A stretch of 64,000 bases of DNA from Tenacibaculum dicentrarchi (GCF_964036635.1 NZ_OZ038524.1:1989001-2053000), one strand, 5' to 3'. Shown: positions 18,618 to 29,304, numbered from the stretch's first letter. Notes: generated by a model from the sequence alone, not told the origin. Numbers and translations: made by a program.

Positions 18618-19445
18618 TTATCTTAAATTAAATTTTTGTTGTAGTGCTTGTAATTTTTCAGTGTCGCTTAATTGCTTTTTTGGCACTACCATACGTGCTT
18701 TAATTTCTCGCAATACTTTTTTGGTGTACAACGGAAAATCAGCATTTTGAATCCATGAATTGTAACCTGGGTTTTCTTTAAATACTTCTTCAACAGTTCG
18801 CCCTTTATATTTTCCGAAAGAAAAAATCTCTTGATTTTCTTCATTTATCAGAATAAAACCAGCAAAATCGGCACGTTTACCGTGTGTTGAATATTCACTT
18901 AACGCATCTACAGTATTCTGAATATCTTCATATTTATCTAACTGTGCTAATAAAATTTCGTAAGTAGCATTGGTATCAGCCTCTGCTCCATGTGCACCAA
19001 CTAATTCTTTACCACAGTAAAATTGATAACCAGCGCTTAAAGTACGTTGTTCTTTTTTATGAAAAATTACTTGAACATCTACCGCCTTACGGTCAGTCAT
19101 ATCAAAATCAATGCCAGCACGCATTAATTCTTCGGCTAAAACAGGAATATCAAACCTATTTGAATTAAAACCTGCTAAATCACAGCCTTCAATCATTTGG
19201 TTAATACTTACTGATAACTCTTTAAAAGTAGGTTCTTTTGCCACTTTTTCATCAGTAATTCCATGAATTTCTGATGATGCTAAAGGTATTGGCATTTCAG
19301 GGTTTACCAACCATGTTTTGCTTTCTTTGTTTCCGTTTGGATACACTTTTAAGATAGCTATTTCTACCACTCTATCTTTTGCAATATTGATTCCTGTGGT
19401 TTCTAAATCAAAAAATATAATTGGTTTTGTTAAGTTTAATTCCAT
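18618..19445 (-). CDS. DnaQ-like 3'-5' exonuclease with ExoX-like C-terminus
   Basis: The 275-residue protein has the DEDDh exonuclease motifs: Exo I FDLETTG at residue ~12, Exo II with FNSNRFDIPVL near residue 95, and Exo III HGAEADTNATYEILL near residue 153. Residues ~205-255 hold FGKYKGRTVEEVFKENPGY, a small ExoX-like C-terminal domain, also seen in the DUF3820 protein at 54627. It is probably a stand-alone single-strand exonuclease in repair or proofreading. It is separate from any polymerase gene in this window. Confidence 0.9.
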   Translation of the reverse strand: MELNLTKPIIFFDLETTGINIAKDRVVEIAILKVYPNGNKESKTWLVNPEMPIPLASSEIHGITDEKVAKEPTFKELSVSINQMIEGCDLAGFNSNRFDIPVLAEELMRAGIDFDMTDRKAVDVQVIFHKKEQRTLSAGYQFYCGKELVGAHGAEADTNATYEILLAQLDKYEDIQNTVDALSEYSTHGKRADFAGFILINEENQEIFSFGKYKGRTVEEVFKENPGYNSWIQNADFPLYTKKVLREIKARMVVPKKQLSDTEKLQALQQKFNLR

Positions 19446-19675
19446 TTGTTTTGGGCAATTATTCGTTATTTAAGTAAGCTATTTTATAGGTAATTTGTAT
19501 GAAAAATTATAGAAATTGGATTTCTTTCAAAGAACTTAATTACATGATAAAAATACAAAAATTATGCTTTTAGTATTCATTTTTTCACAAAGAATCATTA
19601 ATTTTTATAATCAATAATTCAATTAATTTTTTAGGTGTTTTTTTCGATGGATAAAACCCCATTTTTTAAAGTTAA

Positions 19676-19706
19676 TTTGATTTTGATAAATTAATATTTA
19701 CCTTTA
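19676..19706 (+). promoter_or_regulatory. Promoter for AAA ATPase gene
   Basis: TTTG at 19676-19679 and TACCTTTA at 19699-19706 are 19 bp apart, close to the Bacteroidota -33/-7 pattern, and lie 14 bp before the ATG at 19720. The 274-bp gap 19446-19719 holds nothing else I recognise. Confidence 0.45.
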
Positions 19707-19719
19707 CAAAAAAGTAAAA

Positions 19720-20442
19720 ATGACCTACCATAAAACAACTTTAAAAACTAAAAAAGAAGTCTTATCGCTCGATGAACTTCATTTAAGTAAAAAGGTAAAA
19801 AATAGCATACATCAATTAATTGAGGAGTTTAGTTATATGGAAGCGCTTGATAAATATAATATTCCTGTTGATAATAAAATAATTTTACACGGGCATACAG
19901 GCTGCGGAAAAACAGCTACGGCAAATGCGATTGGTAAGGCATTAAACAAAAAAGTAATTACCCTTAATTTAGGTGGTTTTGTATCATCTAAATTAGGAGA
20001 AACAGGTAAAAATATTTCTGAAATATTTAAGGAAGCCTCTTATGAAGATGCCATTTTATTTATCGATGAATTTGATTTTATCGGTAAAATGAGAGATTAT
20101 GACGCTAAAGATTCTGGTGAAATGAAACGCTTAGTAAACACTTTAATTCAGCAAATGGATAATTTATCCGATACTGCCATGCTTATTGCCGCAACAAATC
20201 ATATTGCTATTATTGACAGTGCTTTATTAAGACGTTTTCAGTTAAAATTAAAATACAAATTACCTAAAAAGAAAAAAATTGATGCGTATTACGATGCTAT
20301 TTTAGCTCAATTTCCTACAAATATCAACGCAATAAAACGAAGCTATAATATATCATACGCCGAGGTAAAAGACACTGTTTATCAGCAAGTTAAAAGCAAT
20401 ATTATTCAATTTGAAAAACAAAAAAATAAGGCTCTTCATTAA
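19720..20442 (+). CDS. Small AAA-family ATPase
   Basis: The 240-residue protein has one AAA module: Walker A GHTGCGKT near residue 56, Walker B ILFIDEFDFIG near residue 115, sensor 1 IAATNH and an arginine finger in LLRRFQLKLK. A short N-terminal helix region (VLSLDELHLSKKVKNSI) precedes it. The family resembles the ATPase part of SpoVK/CbbX-like or FtsH-like proteins without another domain, so it may need a partner. Its neighbours do not tell which. Its stop overlaps the stop of the minus-strand gene at 20439 by four bases. Confidence 0.85.
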   Translation: MTYHKTTLKTKKEVLSLDELHLSKKVKNSIHQLIEEFSYMEALDKYNIPVDNKIILHGHTGCGKTATANAIGKALNKKVITLNLGGFVSSKLGETGKNISEIFKEASYEDAILFIDEFDFIGKMRDYDAKDSGEMKRLVNTLIQQMDNLSDTAMLIAATNHIAIIDSALLRRFQLKLKYKLPKKKKIDAYYDAILAQFPTNINAIKRSYNISYAEVKDTVYQQVKSNIIQFEKQKNKALH

Positions 20443-20804
20443 AACCACTTTTTATCGGGTATTTTCTGAAGGATAAAAAATATAAAACCACTTATAAAAT
20501 ATAAAAGAACATCAATGCTATCTGCTGTATATCTTAAATAAAATTTAGGCAACAAATATTCGTACAAAAAGGCGTAAAAACCACATATATACAAAATAAT
20601 CCAAAGCGGAATTTGATAGTTTTCATTGTTTTTACTCCATCTTAAAATGAATAAACTAATGGTTAATACGATTGGCATAATTAAAAAATCATTCATATAA
20701 AATTGAACAATTCGAGGAAGTTTAAAGCTCATTTTTTGAGCAACATAAATTGCTGTTCCTAAAAAAAGTGAAAAGACAGCATAGATATAGCTAATTTTTC
20801 TCAT
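20439..20804 (-). CDS. Small four-helix membrane protein
   Basis: I start it at 20804 (MRKISYIYAVFSLFLGTAIY), one base after the stop of the preceding gene; the in-frame start at 20819 would overlap that gene. The 121 residues hold about four membrane helices and the conserved-looking YMNDFLIMPIVLTI. Similar Bacteroidota proteins carry the database label magnesium citrate secondary transporter, which the size makes doubtful. Function unknown. It is co-transcribed with the zinc-ribbon gene upstream. Confidence 0.7.
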   Translation of the reverse strand: MRKISYIYAVFSLFLGTAIYVAQKMSFKLPRIVQFYMNDFLIMPIVLTISLFILRWSKNNENYQIPLWIILYICGFYAFLYEYLLPKFYLRYTADSIDVLLYFISGFIFFILQKIPDKKWF

Positions 20805-20805
20805 A

Positions 20806-21114
20806 TTAACCAGCTGCAAGCATTGCTATAAACCAAGCTAGCCCTGCACCTATAATACTCACTAATAAAAAAGCAGAATATAAAACCCAACCTAGTATTT
20901 TGTATAAAAAGAAAGGATGCTTTTTTAAACGTTCTGCCAAATTCGGATTTGCTATTTTTTGCTTCGCTTCTGTTAACTGTATTTTTTTTAGAGCTTCTTT
21001 TTTTAAGGCACGCTTTTTTTTATCAGAAATTAAGGTATTACAGTTTTCACAATACTCTTTATCGGTATTAAATAACCCGCATTTTGGACATTTAATATTT
21101 CTTGTAACACTCAT
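20806..21114 (-). CDS. Zinc-ribbon membrane protein
   Basis: The 102-residue protein has an N-terminal zinc ribbon (KCPKCGLFNTDKEYCENCN), a Lys-rich helix (KKKRALKKEALKKIQ) and one or two C-terminal membrane helices (ILGWVLYSAFLLVSIIGAGL). No family name is known to me. It is followed after one base by a small membrane protein, so the two may form a unit. Confidence 0.7.
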   Translation of the reverse strand: MSVTRNIKCPKCGLFNTDKEYCENCNTLISDKKKRALKKEALKKIQLTEAKQKIANPNLAERLKKHPFFLYKILGWVLYSAFLLVSIIGAGLAWFIAMLAAG

Positions 21115-21310
21115 TTTTTATTATTTACATGGTTAAAATACTTCCTATATAAAGTAAAAACAACTTTATCATTCTTAAAAAAACACTAGACTATTACTTC
21201 TTTTTATTTTCTTTGATTAGAAGCTATACAAACTTACTTAAAAGTTAAATTTTATTCTTTAAATTCGCCATTTACTTCTTAAAAAATATTTGCTTAACTA
21301 TAAATAGCCT

Positions 21311-21760
21311 ATGAAATTTAACTTTTTTAAAAAGAAAAAAGCTGAAAAAATAATAATTAAATGCAATATTGATTTTATTACCATCAATGAAATACCGATT
21401 ACTTTTCCTACAAGTTACAACACTCTAGTTACTATTTTAGGTAAGCCTGAAAGAGAACTACAAACAACAAATCACTATCTTTTTTGGGACATTCATGGCA
21501 TTTATTGTAGCTACACAAATAGCAATAATATTTTATCTATAAATGCCTATCAATATAGTAATAGCAATATTAAAAGTAAGAATATTTATACCACTAAAAA
21601 ATTATTTAAAGGCGAATTATATTTAAACAATCAGCCTATTACTTATAGTGAATTTGGTAAAATTCCTTTAGGAAAAGTTGCCATTCATAGACTTGGGACA
21701 GATAATGATTTTCGATTAGGTTTTAATTTAGGCGTTAACAAGGTTTATATAAAAAAATAA
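21311..21760 (+). CDS. Unknown 149-residue protein (DUF7738-like)
   Basis: After a basic start (KFNFFKKKKAEK) the protein contains FITINEIPITFPTSYNTLV, ILGKPERE and FWDIHGIYCSY, which resemble a DUF7738-type beta domain; this match is from memory and tentative. There is no signal peptide or membrane helix. It is a lone plus-strand gene, convergent with the gene at 21763 with a two-base gap. Confidence 0.6.
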   Translation: MKFNFFKKKKAEKIIIKCNIDFITINEIPITFPTSYNTLVTILGKPERELQTTNHYLFWDIHGIYCSYTNSNNILSINAYQYSNSNIKSKNIYTTKKLFKGELYLNNQPITYSEFGKIPLGKVAIHRLGTDNDFRLGFNLGVNKVYIKK

Positions 21761-21762
21761 TT

Positions 21763-22299
21763 TTAAAGCTCTTTTAACTCCCTTTTTAATTCTTGAATTG
21801 CTTTAGCACTTGTTATCAATTTATTAATAATTATCTCTCTTAAAATATCAATATCTTGCTCAAAATAAGTTGCCCATTTATATTCTTTAAATAAAGTTTG
21901 AATCTGTTTTAAACGCTGATGTGCAAATTCTGATGTCATTAAAAAGTAATTACTTTTATCTTCGTTTTTTAAACGCTGAATTTTAACTTGCTTAGTTGTA
22001 TAATCTACTTTTAAATAAAATACTTTATCGGAATTATTTAACGGATAAAAATCATTCCAATTAGCAAAACCTACATAATAATCTTGACTTTTATACACTT
22101 CAATTCCTTGAATTTTCCAGCGACAATTTGCTACTCTTCCCCAATGATTTGAGTATCGATACACGCCGTTATCGGCATAAAAGTACAAACTGCCTGATTT
22201 ACTTTTATAATGTGGCGTTTTATCATCAAAAAAAGTAATTTCTTTTGATTCAAATTCGCAATAAGTATGTTTAAAAAAATTAAATTTATGAAATTTCAT
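21763..22299 (-). CDS. Unknown 178-residue soluble protein
   Basis: I do not recognise the family. The protein is rich in Tyr, Phe and Trp (SGSLYFYADNGVYRYSNHWG) and ends in a helix with TSAKAIQELKRELKEL. No signal peptide or membrane helix is seen. It is flanked by a convergent gene and by the terminator at 22321, so it is probably transcribed alone. Confidence 0.6.
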   Translation of the reverse strand: MKFHKFNFFKHTYCEFESKEITFFDDKTPHYKSKSGSLYFYADNGVYRYSNHWGRVANCRWKIQGIEVYKSQDYYVGFANWNDFYPLNNSDKVFYLKVDYTTKQVKIQRLKNEDKSNYFLMTSEFAHQRLKQIQTLFKEYKWATYFEQDIDILREIIINKLITSAKAIQELKRELKEL

Positions 22300-22320
22300 G
22301 CTTAAAATTAATTGACAATA

Positions 22321-22357
22321 AAAAAGCCAAAACTACAAATTAGTTTTGGCTTTTTAT
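22321..22357 (-). terminator. Terminator, GCCAAAACTA stem
   Basis: AAAAAGCCAAAACTA pairs with TAGTTTTGGCTTTTT around 5 nt, with A and T runs on both sides, so it could act in both directions. It ends the minus-strand gene at 22374. Confidence 0.85.
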
Positions 22358-22373
22358 CAAATTAAACATCAAT

Positions 22374-22691
22374 CTATAACTTAGAAAGCTTTAATGTTTT
22401 ACCACAATGCTTACTTTCTATTTTAAAAATAACTTTTCCTTTTCTTCCTTTATTTGCCCAACGTACTTCTTTACCAACTTTACAAGAAATACTTGTTTTA
22501 GAACCTTTATTTAAACTTACAAATCCAGTACCTGTATAAATAGAAACCTTATCTTTTGTATCATTTACTAATGAAATGCTACTTCCTAGCGTAATTTCTT
22601 CTTTTTCAATTCTTAAATTTTCAGTTGCGTTTTCAATTGTTGTAAAACTCATTAAACTTACTACTGAAATAATTACTAAAACTATTTTCAT
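22374..22691 (-). CDS. Small exported protein of unknown function
   Basis: The 105-residue protein has a probable signal peptide (KIVLVIISVVSLMSFTTIENA), then a small beta-rich domain with two Cys (TSISCKVGKEVRW and SKHCGKTLKL) that could form a disulfide. Family unknown. It lies between two terminators, so it forms a single-gene unit. Confidence 0.6.
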   Translation of the reverse strand: MKIVLVIISVVSLMSFTTIENATENLRIEKEEITLGSSISLVNDTKDKVSIYTGTGFVSLNKGSKTSISCKVGKEVRWANKGRKGKVIFKIESKHCGKTLKLSKL

Positions 22692-22755
22692 TTTTATTAA
22701 TTTTAAATTTATTCAAATATACTTTAGATTCCGTTTTATGAAACAACTAAAAATG

Positions 22756-22790
22756 AAAAAACCCATTACAATTTCTTGTAATGGGTTTTT
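22756..22790 (-). terminator. dnaK terminator
   Basis: AAAACCCATTACAA pairs with TTGTAATGGGTTTT around 4 nt, 22 bp past the dnaK stop on the minus strand, with an A/T run on both sides. Confidence 0.85.
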
Positions 22791-22811
22791 AAATATGTTA
22801 GAGGTTAAAAA

Positions 22812-24698
22812 TTACTTAACTTCTTCGAATTCTACATCTTCTACGTTATCAGCTTGGTCATCAGCTTTAGGCTGTGCTGCTTGCTGAGCTCCTGCACCTT
22901 TATCAGCATACATCTCTTCAGATGCTGCTTTCCATGCGTCATTAACGATAGTTAAAGCACCTTCAATTCTAGAAATATCTCCAGCTTCGTGAGCAGCTTT
23001 TAATTCAACTAAACCAGCTTCGATTGGCGCTTTTTTATCTGCAGATAATTTTTCACCAAATTCTTTTAATTGCTTTTCAGTTTGAAAAATCATAGAATCA
23101 GCTTCGTTGATTTTTTCAGCAGTTTCTTTTGCTTTCGCATCAGCATCAGCATTTGCTTCAGCATCTGCTTTCATTTTTTCAATTTCTTCTTCTGATAATC
23201 CTGAAGAAGCCTCAATTTTAATATCTTGAGTTTTACCTGTAGCTTTATCAGATGCAGATACTTTGATAATTCCGTTAGCATCAATATCGAAAGTTACTTC
23301 AATTTGAGGAACACCTCTTTGAGCTGGAGGAATATCAGTTAATTGGAAACGTCCAATAGTATTGTTATCAGCAGCCATTGCTCTTTCACCTTGTAACACG
23401 TGAATATCTACAGATGGTTGATTATCTACAGCCGTAGAAAATACTTGAGATTTTTTAGTAGGAATAGTAGTATTTGCGTCAATTAACTTTGTAAATACGT
23501 TCCCCATTGTTTCAATTCCTAAAGATAAAGGCGTAACATCTAATAATAATACGTCTTTTACATCTCCAGATAAAACTCCCCCTTGAATAGCAGCTCCTAA
23601 AGAAACAACTTCATCAGGGTTCACTCCTTTACTTGGTGATTTTTTAAAGAAATTTTGAACAGCTTCCTGAATAGCAGGAATACGAGTAGAACCACCTACT
23701 AAAATTACTTCATCAATTTCATCAATAGATAAATCAGCATTTTTTAAAGCTGTTTGACAAGGCTTAATAGTTCTTTTTACTAAATCATCAATTAAAGCCT
23801 CAAATTTAGCTCTTGTTAAAGTTCTAACTAAGTGCTTAGGTCCTGAAGCAGTAGCAGTAATATAAGGTAAGTTAATTTCAGAAGAAGTAGTACTAGATAA
23901 TTCAATCTTAGCTTTTTCAGCAGCTTCTTTTAAACGTTGTAAAGACATTGGGTCTTTACGTAAGTCCATTGCTTCTTCAGCTTGAAATTCTTCTGCTAAC
24001 CAGTTAATAATTTTTTCATCAACATCATCTCCACCTAAGTGAGTATCACCATCAGTAGCTAATACTTCGAATACACCGTCTCCTAATTCTAAGATAGAAA
24101 CATCATGTGTTCCACCACCAAAATCAAAAACAACGATTTTTTTATCTTCACTTGCTTTATCTAAACCATATGCTAAAGCAGCTGCAGTTGGTTCGTTAAT
24201 AATTCTTCTAACTTTTAAACCAGCAATTTCACCAGCTTCTTTTGTAGCCTGACGTTGTGCATCGTTAAAGTAAGCAGGTACAGTAATTACAGCTTCAGAA
24301 ACATCAGAACCTAAATAGTCTTCTGCAGTTTTCTTCATTTTCTGTAATACCATTGCAGAAATTTCTTGTGGCGTATATAAACGACCATCAATATCTACAC
24401 GTGGAGTATCGTTATCTCCTTTTACAACGCTATAAGGTACTCTTGCTGCTTCTTTTGAAGAATCAGAAAATTTATTCCCCATAAAACGTTTAATAGAATA
24501 AACTGTTTTTGTAGGGTTAGTTACTGCTTGTCTTTTTGCAGGGTCACCAACTTTACGCTCTCCACCTTCAATAAATGCTACGATAGATGGCGTAGTTCTT
24601 TTTCCTTCTGAATTAGGGATAACAACTGGTTCGTTACCTTCCATTACAGAAACACATGAATTTGTGGTTCCTAAATCAATTCCTATAATTTTACTCAT
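22812..24698 (-). CDS. dnaK: Chaperone protein DnaK (Hsp70)
   Basis: The main ATP-driven folding chaperone, 628 residues, complete. The nucleotide-binding domain has [17 protein letters not shown] at the N-terminus, the second phosphate loop [17 protein letters not shown] near 190 and [11 protein letters not shown] near 335. The peptide-binding domain starts near 385 with [11 protein letters not shown]. The C-terminus carries the EEVK-like end [10 protein letters not shown]. No dnaJ or grpE is adjacent, which is usual in this phylum. A sigma54-like site lies upstream. Confidence 0.98.
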   Translation of the reverse strand: MSKIIGIDLGTTNSCVSVMEGNEPVVIPNSEGKRTTPSIVAFIEGGERKVGDPAKRQAVTNPTKTVYSIKRFMGNKFSDSSKEAARVPYSVVKGDNDTPRVDIDGRLYTPQEISAMVLQKMKKTAEDYLGSDVSEAVITVPAYFNDAQRQATKEAGEIAGLKVRRIINEPTAAALAYGLDKASEDKKIVVFDFGGGTHDVSILELGDGVFEVLATDGDTHLGGDDVDEKIINWLAEEFQAEEAMDLRKDPMSLQRLKEAAEKAKIELSSTTSSEINLPYITATASGPKHLVRTLTRAKFEALIDDLVKRTIKPCQTALKNADLSIDEIDEVILVGGSTRIPAIQEAVQNFFKKSPSKGVNPDEVVSLGAAIQGGVLSGDVKDVLLLDVTPLSLGIETMGNVFTKLIDANTTIPTKKSQVFSTAVDNQPSVDIHVLQGERAMAADNNTIGRFQLTDIPPAQRGVPQIEVTFDIDANGIIKVSASDKATGKTQDIKIEASSGLSEEEIEKMKADAEANADADAKAKETAEKINEADSMIFQTEKQLKEFGEKLSADKKAPIEAGLVELKAAHEAGDISRIEGALTIVNDAWKAASEEMYADKGAGAQQAAQPKADDQADNVEDVEFEEVK

Positions 24699-24742
24699 AA
24701 TACTATATCTTAAATTTTAATTCAATTTTACAAGTTGTAATA

Positions 24743-24759
24743 GTCAAAGTGTGTGCCAA
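24743..24759 (-). promoter_or_regulatory. Sigma54-like -24/-12 element upstream of dnaK
   Basis: On the minus strand TTGGCACACACTTTGAC lies 45-61 bp before the dnaK start. It matches the sigma54 pattern TGGCAC-N5-TTGC at all positions but one (GA in place of GC). Bacteroidota lack a clear sigma32, so this is a plausible stress control site. Confidence 0.4.
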
Positions 24760-24840
24760 CAGTTGATTACTTATGTTTTGGCAGAAAAATAAACTTGTTT
24801 CTTATTAAAAATGACAGAATGACACTATTTTTTTCTTTTT

Positions 24841-24925
24841 GGAGCTATTTCCCGCTTTCCGCACTCGCTCTTTTTTTGAAAAAAATCAAAAAAAGGAGCT
24901 CAAACAATTGCTTCAATCGGGGCTA
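24841..24925 (+). repeat. Dispersed intergenic repeat family 1, copy 2
   Basis: It has both conserved arms (GCTATTTCCCGCTTTCCGCA at the left, CAAACAATTGCTTCAATCGG at the right) around a T7/A7-rich hairpin. It lies in the 387-bp gap between the divergently transcribed dnaK and pyrE, so here it cannot serve as a simple 3' terminator for either gene. Confidence 0.9.
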
Positions 24926-24988
24926 AAAATTTGTGCACTCTATTTTATAAGAGTACTAAGCGAGCCTACTAAGTTTCTTTAATAATTG

Positions 24989-24996
24989 TATTTTTG
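24989..24996 (+). promoter_or_regulatory. Candidate distal pyrE promoter
   Basis: TATTTTTG matches TAnnTTTG about 90 bp before the pyrE ATG. It would give a leader of some 80 nt, in contrast to the proximal box at 25074. Confidence 0.4.
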
Positions 24997-25073
24997 CAAA
25001 CAAAACCAATAAAATCAGCATCGTTTTAACCGAAATTGTACTAATTATTGGTTTATCATTAACAAAAACTTTA

Positions 25074-25081
25074 TACATTTG
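25074..25081 (+). promoter_or_regulatory. Proximal -7 box at the pyrE start
   Basis: TACATTTG matches TAnnTTTG but ends 4 bp before the ATG at 25086, the same spacing as at 11051. A TTGG lies about 22 bp upstream. If used, the pyrE mRNA would be leaderless. Confidence 0.4.
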
Positions 25082-25085
25082 CGTT

Positions 25086-25736
25086 ATGGACTTCAACAAA
25101 GACACAGCAAAAAAAACAGCAGCGCATCTGCTACAAATTAAAGCAATTAAACTAAGCCCTAAAGAACCATTTACTTGGGCTTCTGGCTGGAAATCTCCAA
25201 TTTATTGTGACAACAGAGTTACCTTATCTTATGTACCTGTTAGAAACTTCTTAAAAGAAGAAATTGCAAAATTAGTCATCGCAAAACACGGTAAACCAGA
25301 TGTTATTGCAGGTGTTGCCACTGGAGCAATTGCAATTGGAATGTTAGTAGCACAAGAATTAGGTGTTCCTTTTATATATGTACGCCCCGAAGCTAAAAAA
25401 CACGGACGTAAAAACCAAATAGAAGGTCATTTAGAAAGCGGGCAAAATGTAGTGGTTATTGAAGATTTAATCAGTACAGGAACAAGTAGTTTAAATGCCG
25501 TAAAAGCTTTAAAAGAAGCTAAAGCAACTGTAAAAGGAATGATTGCTATTTTTTCTTACGGATTTCAAATTGCTTCCGATAATTTCAAAAAAGATAATAT
25601 TGAACTTACCACGCTAAGTAATTACGAACATTTACTTGAGCAAGCTCTTGACAGTAAGTATATTACTAATCAAGAATTAAGTACATTAGAACAATGGAGA
25701 ATTGCACCTAGCGAGTGGAAACAAAACGAAAAATAA
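25086..25736 (+). CDS. pyrE: Orotate phosphoribosyltransferase
   Basis: PyrE makes orotidine 5'-phosphate from orotate and PRPP in pyrimidine synthesis. The 216-residue protein has the PRPP-binding loop VVVIEDLISTGTSSLNA near residue 120, the flexible catalytic loop PEAKKHGRKNQIEG near 100, and the substrate region FTWASGWKSPIYCDNR near the N-terminus. The start is standard. It is followed after 18 bp by a SRPBCC gene. Confidence 0.96.
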   Translation: MDFNKDTAKKTAAHLLQIKAIKLSPKEPFTWASGWKSPIYCDNRVTLSYVPVRNFLKEEIAKLVIAKHGKPDVIAGVATGAIAIGMLVAQELGVPFIYVRPEAKKHGRKNQIEGHLESGQNVVVIEDLISTGTSSLNAVKALKEAKATVKGMIAIFSYGFQIASDNFKKDNIELTTLSNYEHLLEQALDSKYITNQELSTLEQWRIAPSEWKQNEK

Positions 25737-25754
25737 GACCAAAAATAATCAACA

Positions 25755-26144
25755 ATGAATATTGCAGGAAAAAAAGTAATTGTACAAAAATCAACCAAAG
25801 AAATTTTTGATTTTTTAATGAAATTAGAAAATTTTGAACAATTAATGCCAGAAAACACTCAAAAATTTGAAGTAGATGGCGATAGTTTTATTTTCGGTTT
25901 AAAAGGCATGCCAGAAATAAGATTAGTTATCAAAGAAAAAACTGAATTTTCAAACATTACTTTAGGTGCAGCAAGTAGTAAATTACCATTTACTTTATCA
26001 TCAGATATTTGCGAAGTTTCAGAAAAAGAAAGTGAGGTTATTTTAAATTTTAATGGTGAATTTAACCCAATGATGGCAATGATGGTGAAAAAACCATTAA
26101 CCAAATTTATTGATACCTTAACTGAAAATATTTCAAAATTATAA
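25755..26144 (+). CDS. SRPBCC/START-like protein
   Basis: The 129-residue protein has the helix-grip layout of SRPBCC proteins: a strand, the helix TKEIFDFLMKLENFEQLMPE, a curved beta sheet and a long C-terminal helix (KKPLTKFIDTLTENISKL). It probably binds a small hydrophobic ligand. It commonly follows pyrE in Flavobacteriaceae. Ligand and function are unknown. Confidence 0.8.
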   Translation: MNIAGKKVIVQKSTKEIFDFLMKLENFEQLMPENTQKFEVDGDSFIFGLKGMPEIRLVIKEKTEFSNITLGAASSKLPFTLSSDICEVSEKESEVILNFNGEFNPMMAMMVKKPLTKFIDTLTENISKL

Positions 26145-26155
26145 ACTAAAATTAG

Positions 26156-26893
26156 TTAAGCAAACGAAACTTCTTTAATTCCAAATTCTTGAATTGTTTC
26201 ATTTTCTAATTCAATTTGGAGTTTTCCTATATCGGAAACACCAATAATTTTACCCATAAATAAAATGTTCTGATTTGTTTTAAACATACTCGGAACATTT
26301 TTTTTATACAAAACATTTAAATATTCTTTTTCTAAAGACACATATTCTTTTTTATTTAAACGTACTAATTTTTTTTTTAAGATTAAAAGCAATTTATCTA
26401 ATAATAAATCAAGGTCAATATCTTGCTCTTTTTTTAAAATACGTTTAACAGATGAAGCATTCGGTAACGCATCTGAAAAAATATTTTGATTCACATTAAG
26501 CCCTATTCCTATAATTGAGGTACTAATATTTTTTATATTTAAGGTGTTTTCAATTAAAATTCCTGCTATTTTTTTGTTTTCTGACAGAATGTCGTTCGGC
26601 CATTTAATAGCCAGCCTTGGTAATTTTAAAGAAATAAGCAGTTCATAAACACTTAAAGAAACACTATAATTCAAATACTTAAAGTCGGCAATACAAAGTG
26701 CTTCAGGTCTACAAAAAACACTAAAAGTCAAGTTCTTACCACCTTCCGATTTCCAATTTGCATTCACCTGCCCCCTGCCTAAAGTTTGATTTCTAGCTAC
26801 TACAACTGTAAAATTATCTAACAGAACTTTTGCTGACATATCCTTTAAAAAGGAATTCGTAGAGCCAATGGCATCAAGTTTGATTATTTTCAT
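26156..26893 (-). CDS. birA: Biotin-[acetyl-CoA-carboxylase] ligase
   Basis: BirA activates biotin with ATP and attaches it to the carboxylase carrier protein. I start it at 26893 (MKIIKLDAIGSTNSFLKD), 13 codons inside the longest frame, because the family begins with this motif and the upstream residues are unlike it. Motifs are GRGQVNANWKSEGGKNLTFS (the biotinoyl-AMP loop), IKWPNDIL, KIAGILIE and GIGLNVNQ. No N-terminal helix-turn-helix is present, so it is an enzyme only, not a repressor. It is divergent from rsfS. Confidence 0.93.
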   Translation of the reverse strand: MKIIKLDAIGSTNSFLKDMSAKVLLDNFTVVVARNQTLGRGQVNANWKSEGGKNLTFSVFCRPEALCIADFKYLNYSVSLSVYELLISLKLPRLAIKWPNDILSENKKIAGILIENTLNIKNISTSIIGIGLNVNQNIFSDALPNASSVKRILKKEQDIDLDLLLDKLLLILKKKLVRLNKKEYVSLEKEYLNVLYKKNVPSMFKTNQNILFMGKIIGVSDIGKLQIELENETIQEFGIKEVSFA

Positions 26894-26951
26894 ATAAGCT
26901 TTGCGAATAAAACAAGTATTAATATTAGGCAAATTACTCGCAAAAATATAA

Positions 26952-26959
26952 TAACTTTG
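26952..26959 (+). promoter_or_regulatory. rsfS promoter -7 box
   Basis: TAACTTTG matches TAnnTTTG and lies 20 bp before the rsfS ATG at 26980, at normal spacing for a short leader. The promoter probably serves the rsfS-ftsH-LUD-cdsA-ACBP-YceI run. Confidence 0.55.
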
Positions 26960-26979
26960 CTAAAAATATAATTTTTTTG

Positions 26980-27348
26980 ATGACTAAAAAACAAGCAAGC
27001 ACAGACGAATTGATTTCTGTGATTATAAAAGGGATTGAAGAGGTAAAAGGAGAAAAAATCCAATTACTAGATTTACGAGAAATAGAAAACACTGTTTGCG
27101 ATTATTTTATAATTTGCTCAGGAAACTCAAACACACAAGTAAACGCCATTTCTGGTTCTGTTCAGAAAATGGTAAGCAAAGAACTTAAAGATAAACCTTG
27201 GCATATTGAAGGACAAGGAAATTCAGAATGGGTTTTAATGGATTATGTACATGTTGTTGTACATATTTTTCAAAAAGAAGTACGTGATTATTACGACATT
27301 GAAAGCCTTTGGGGTGATGCTAAAATCACGGAAATTAACACACTATAA
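26980..27348 (+). CDS. rsfS: Ribosome silencing factor RsfS
   Basis: RsfS (Iojap family) binds uL14 on the 50S subunit and blocks subunit joining in starvation. I take the ATG at 26980 rather than the TTG one codon earlier. The 122-residue protein has the motifs DYFIICSGNSNTQVNAI, WHIEGQGNSEWVLMDY and VHVVVHIFQKEVRDYYDIE, covering the whole family domain. It leads the gene run to ftsH, 27 bp away. Confidence 0.95.
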   Translation: MTKKQASTDELISVIIKGIEEVKGEKIQLLDLREIENTVCDYFIICSGNSNTQVNAISGSVQKMVSKELKDKPWHIEGQGNSEWVLMDYVHVVVHIFQKEVRDYYDIESLWGDAKITEINTL

Positions 27349-27375
27349 TTCCTACTAATTTAGACACATTGTTTT

Positions 27376-29304
<1,929 letters not shown>

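Noticed and set aside
26894..26932. Upstream start for birA at 26932
   Set aside because: The 13 added residues do not fit the family, and the ATG at 26893 is followed directly by the conserved first motif.
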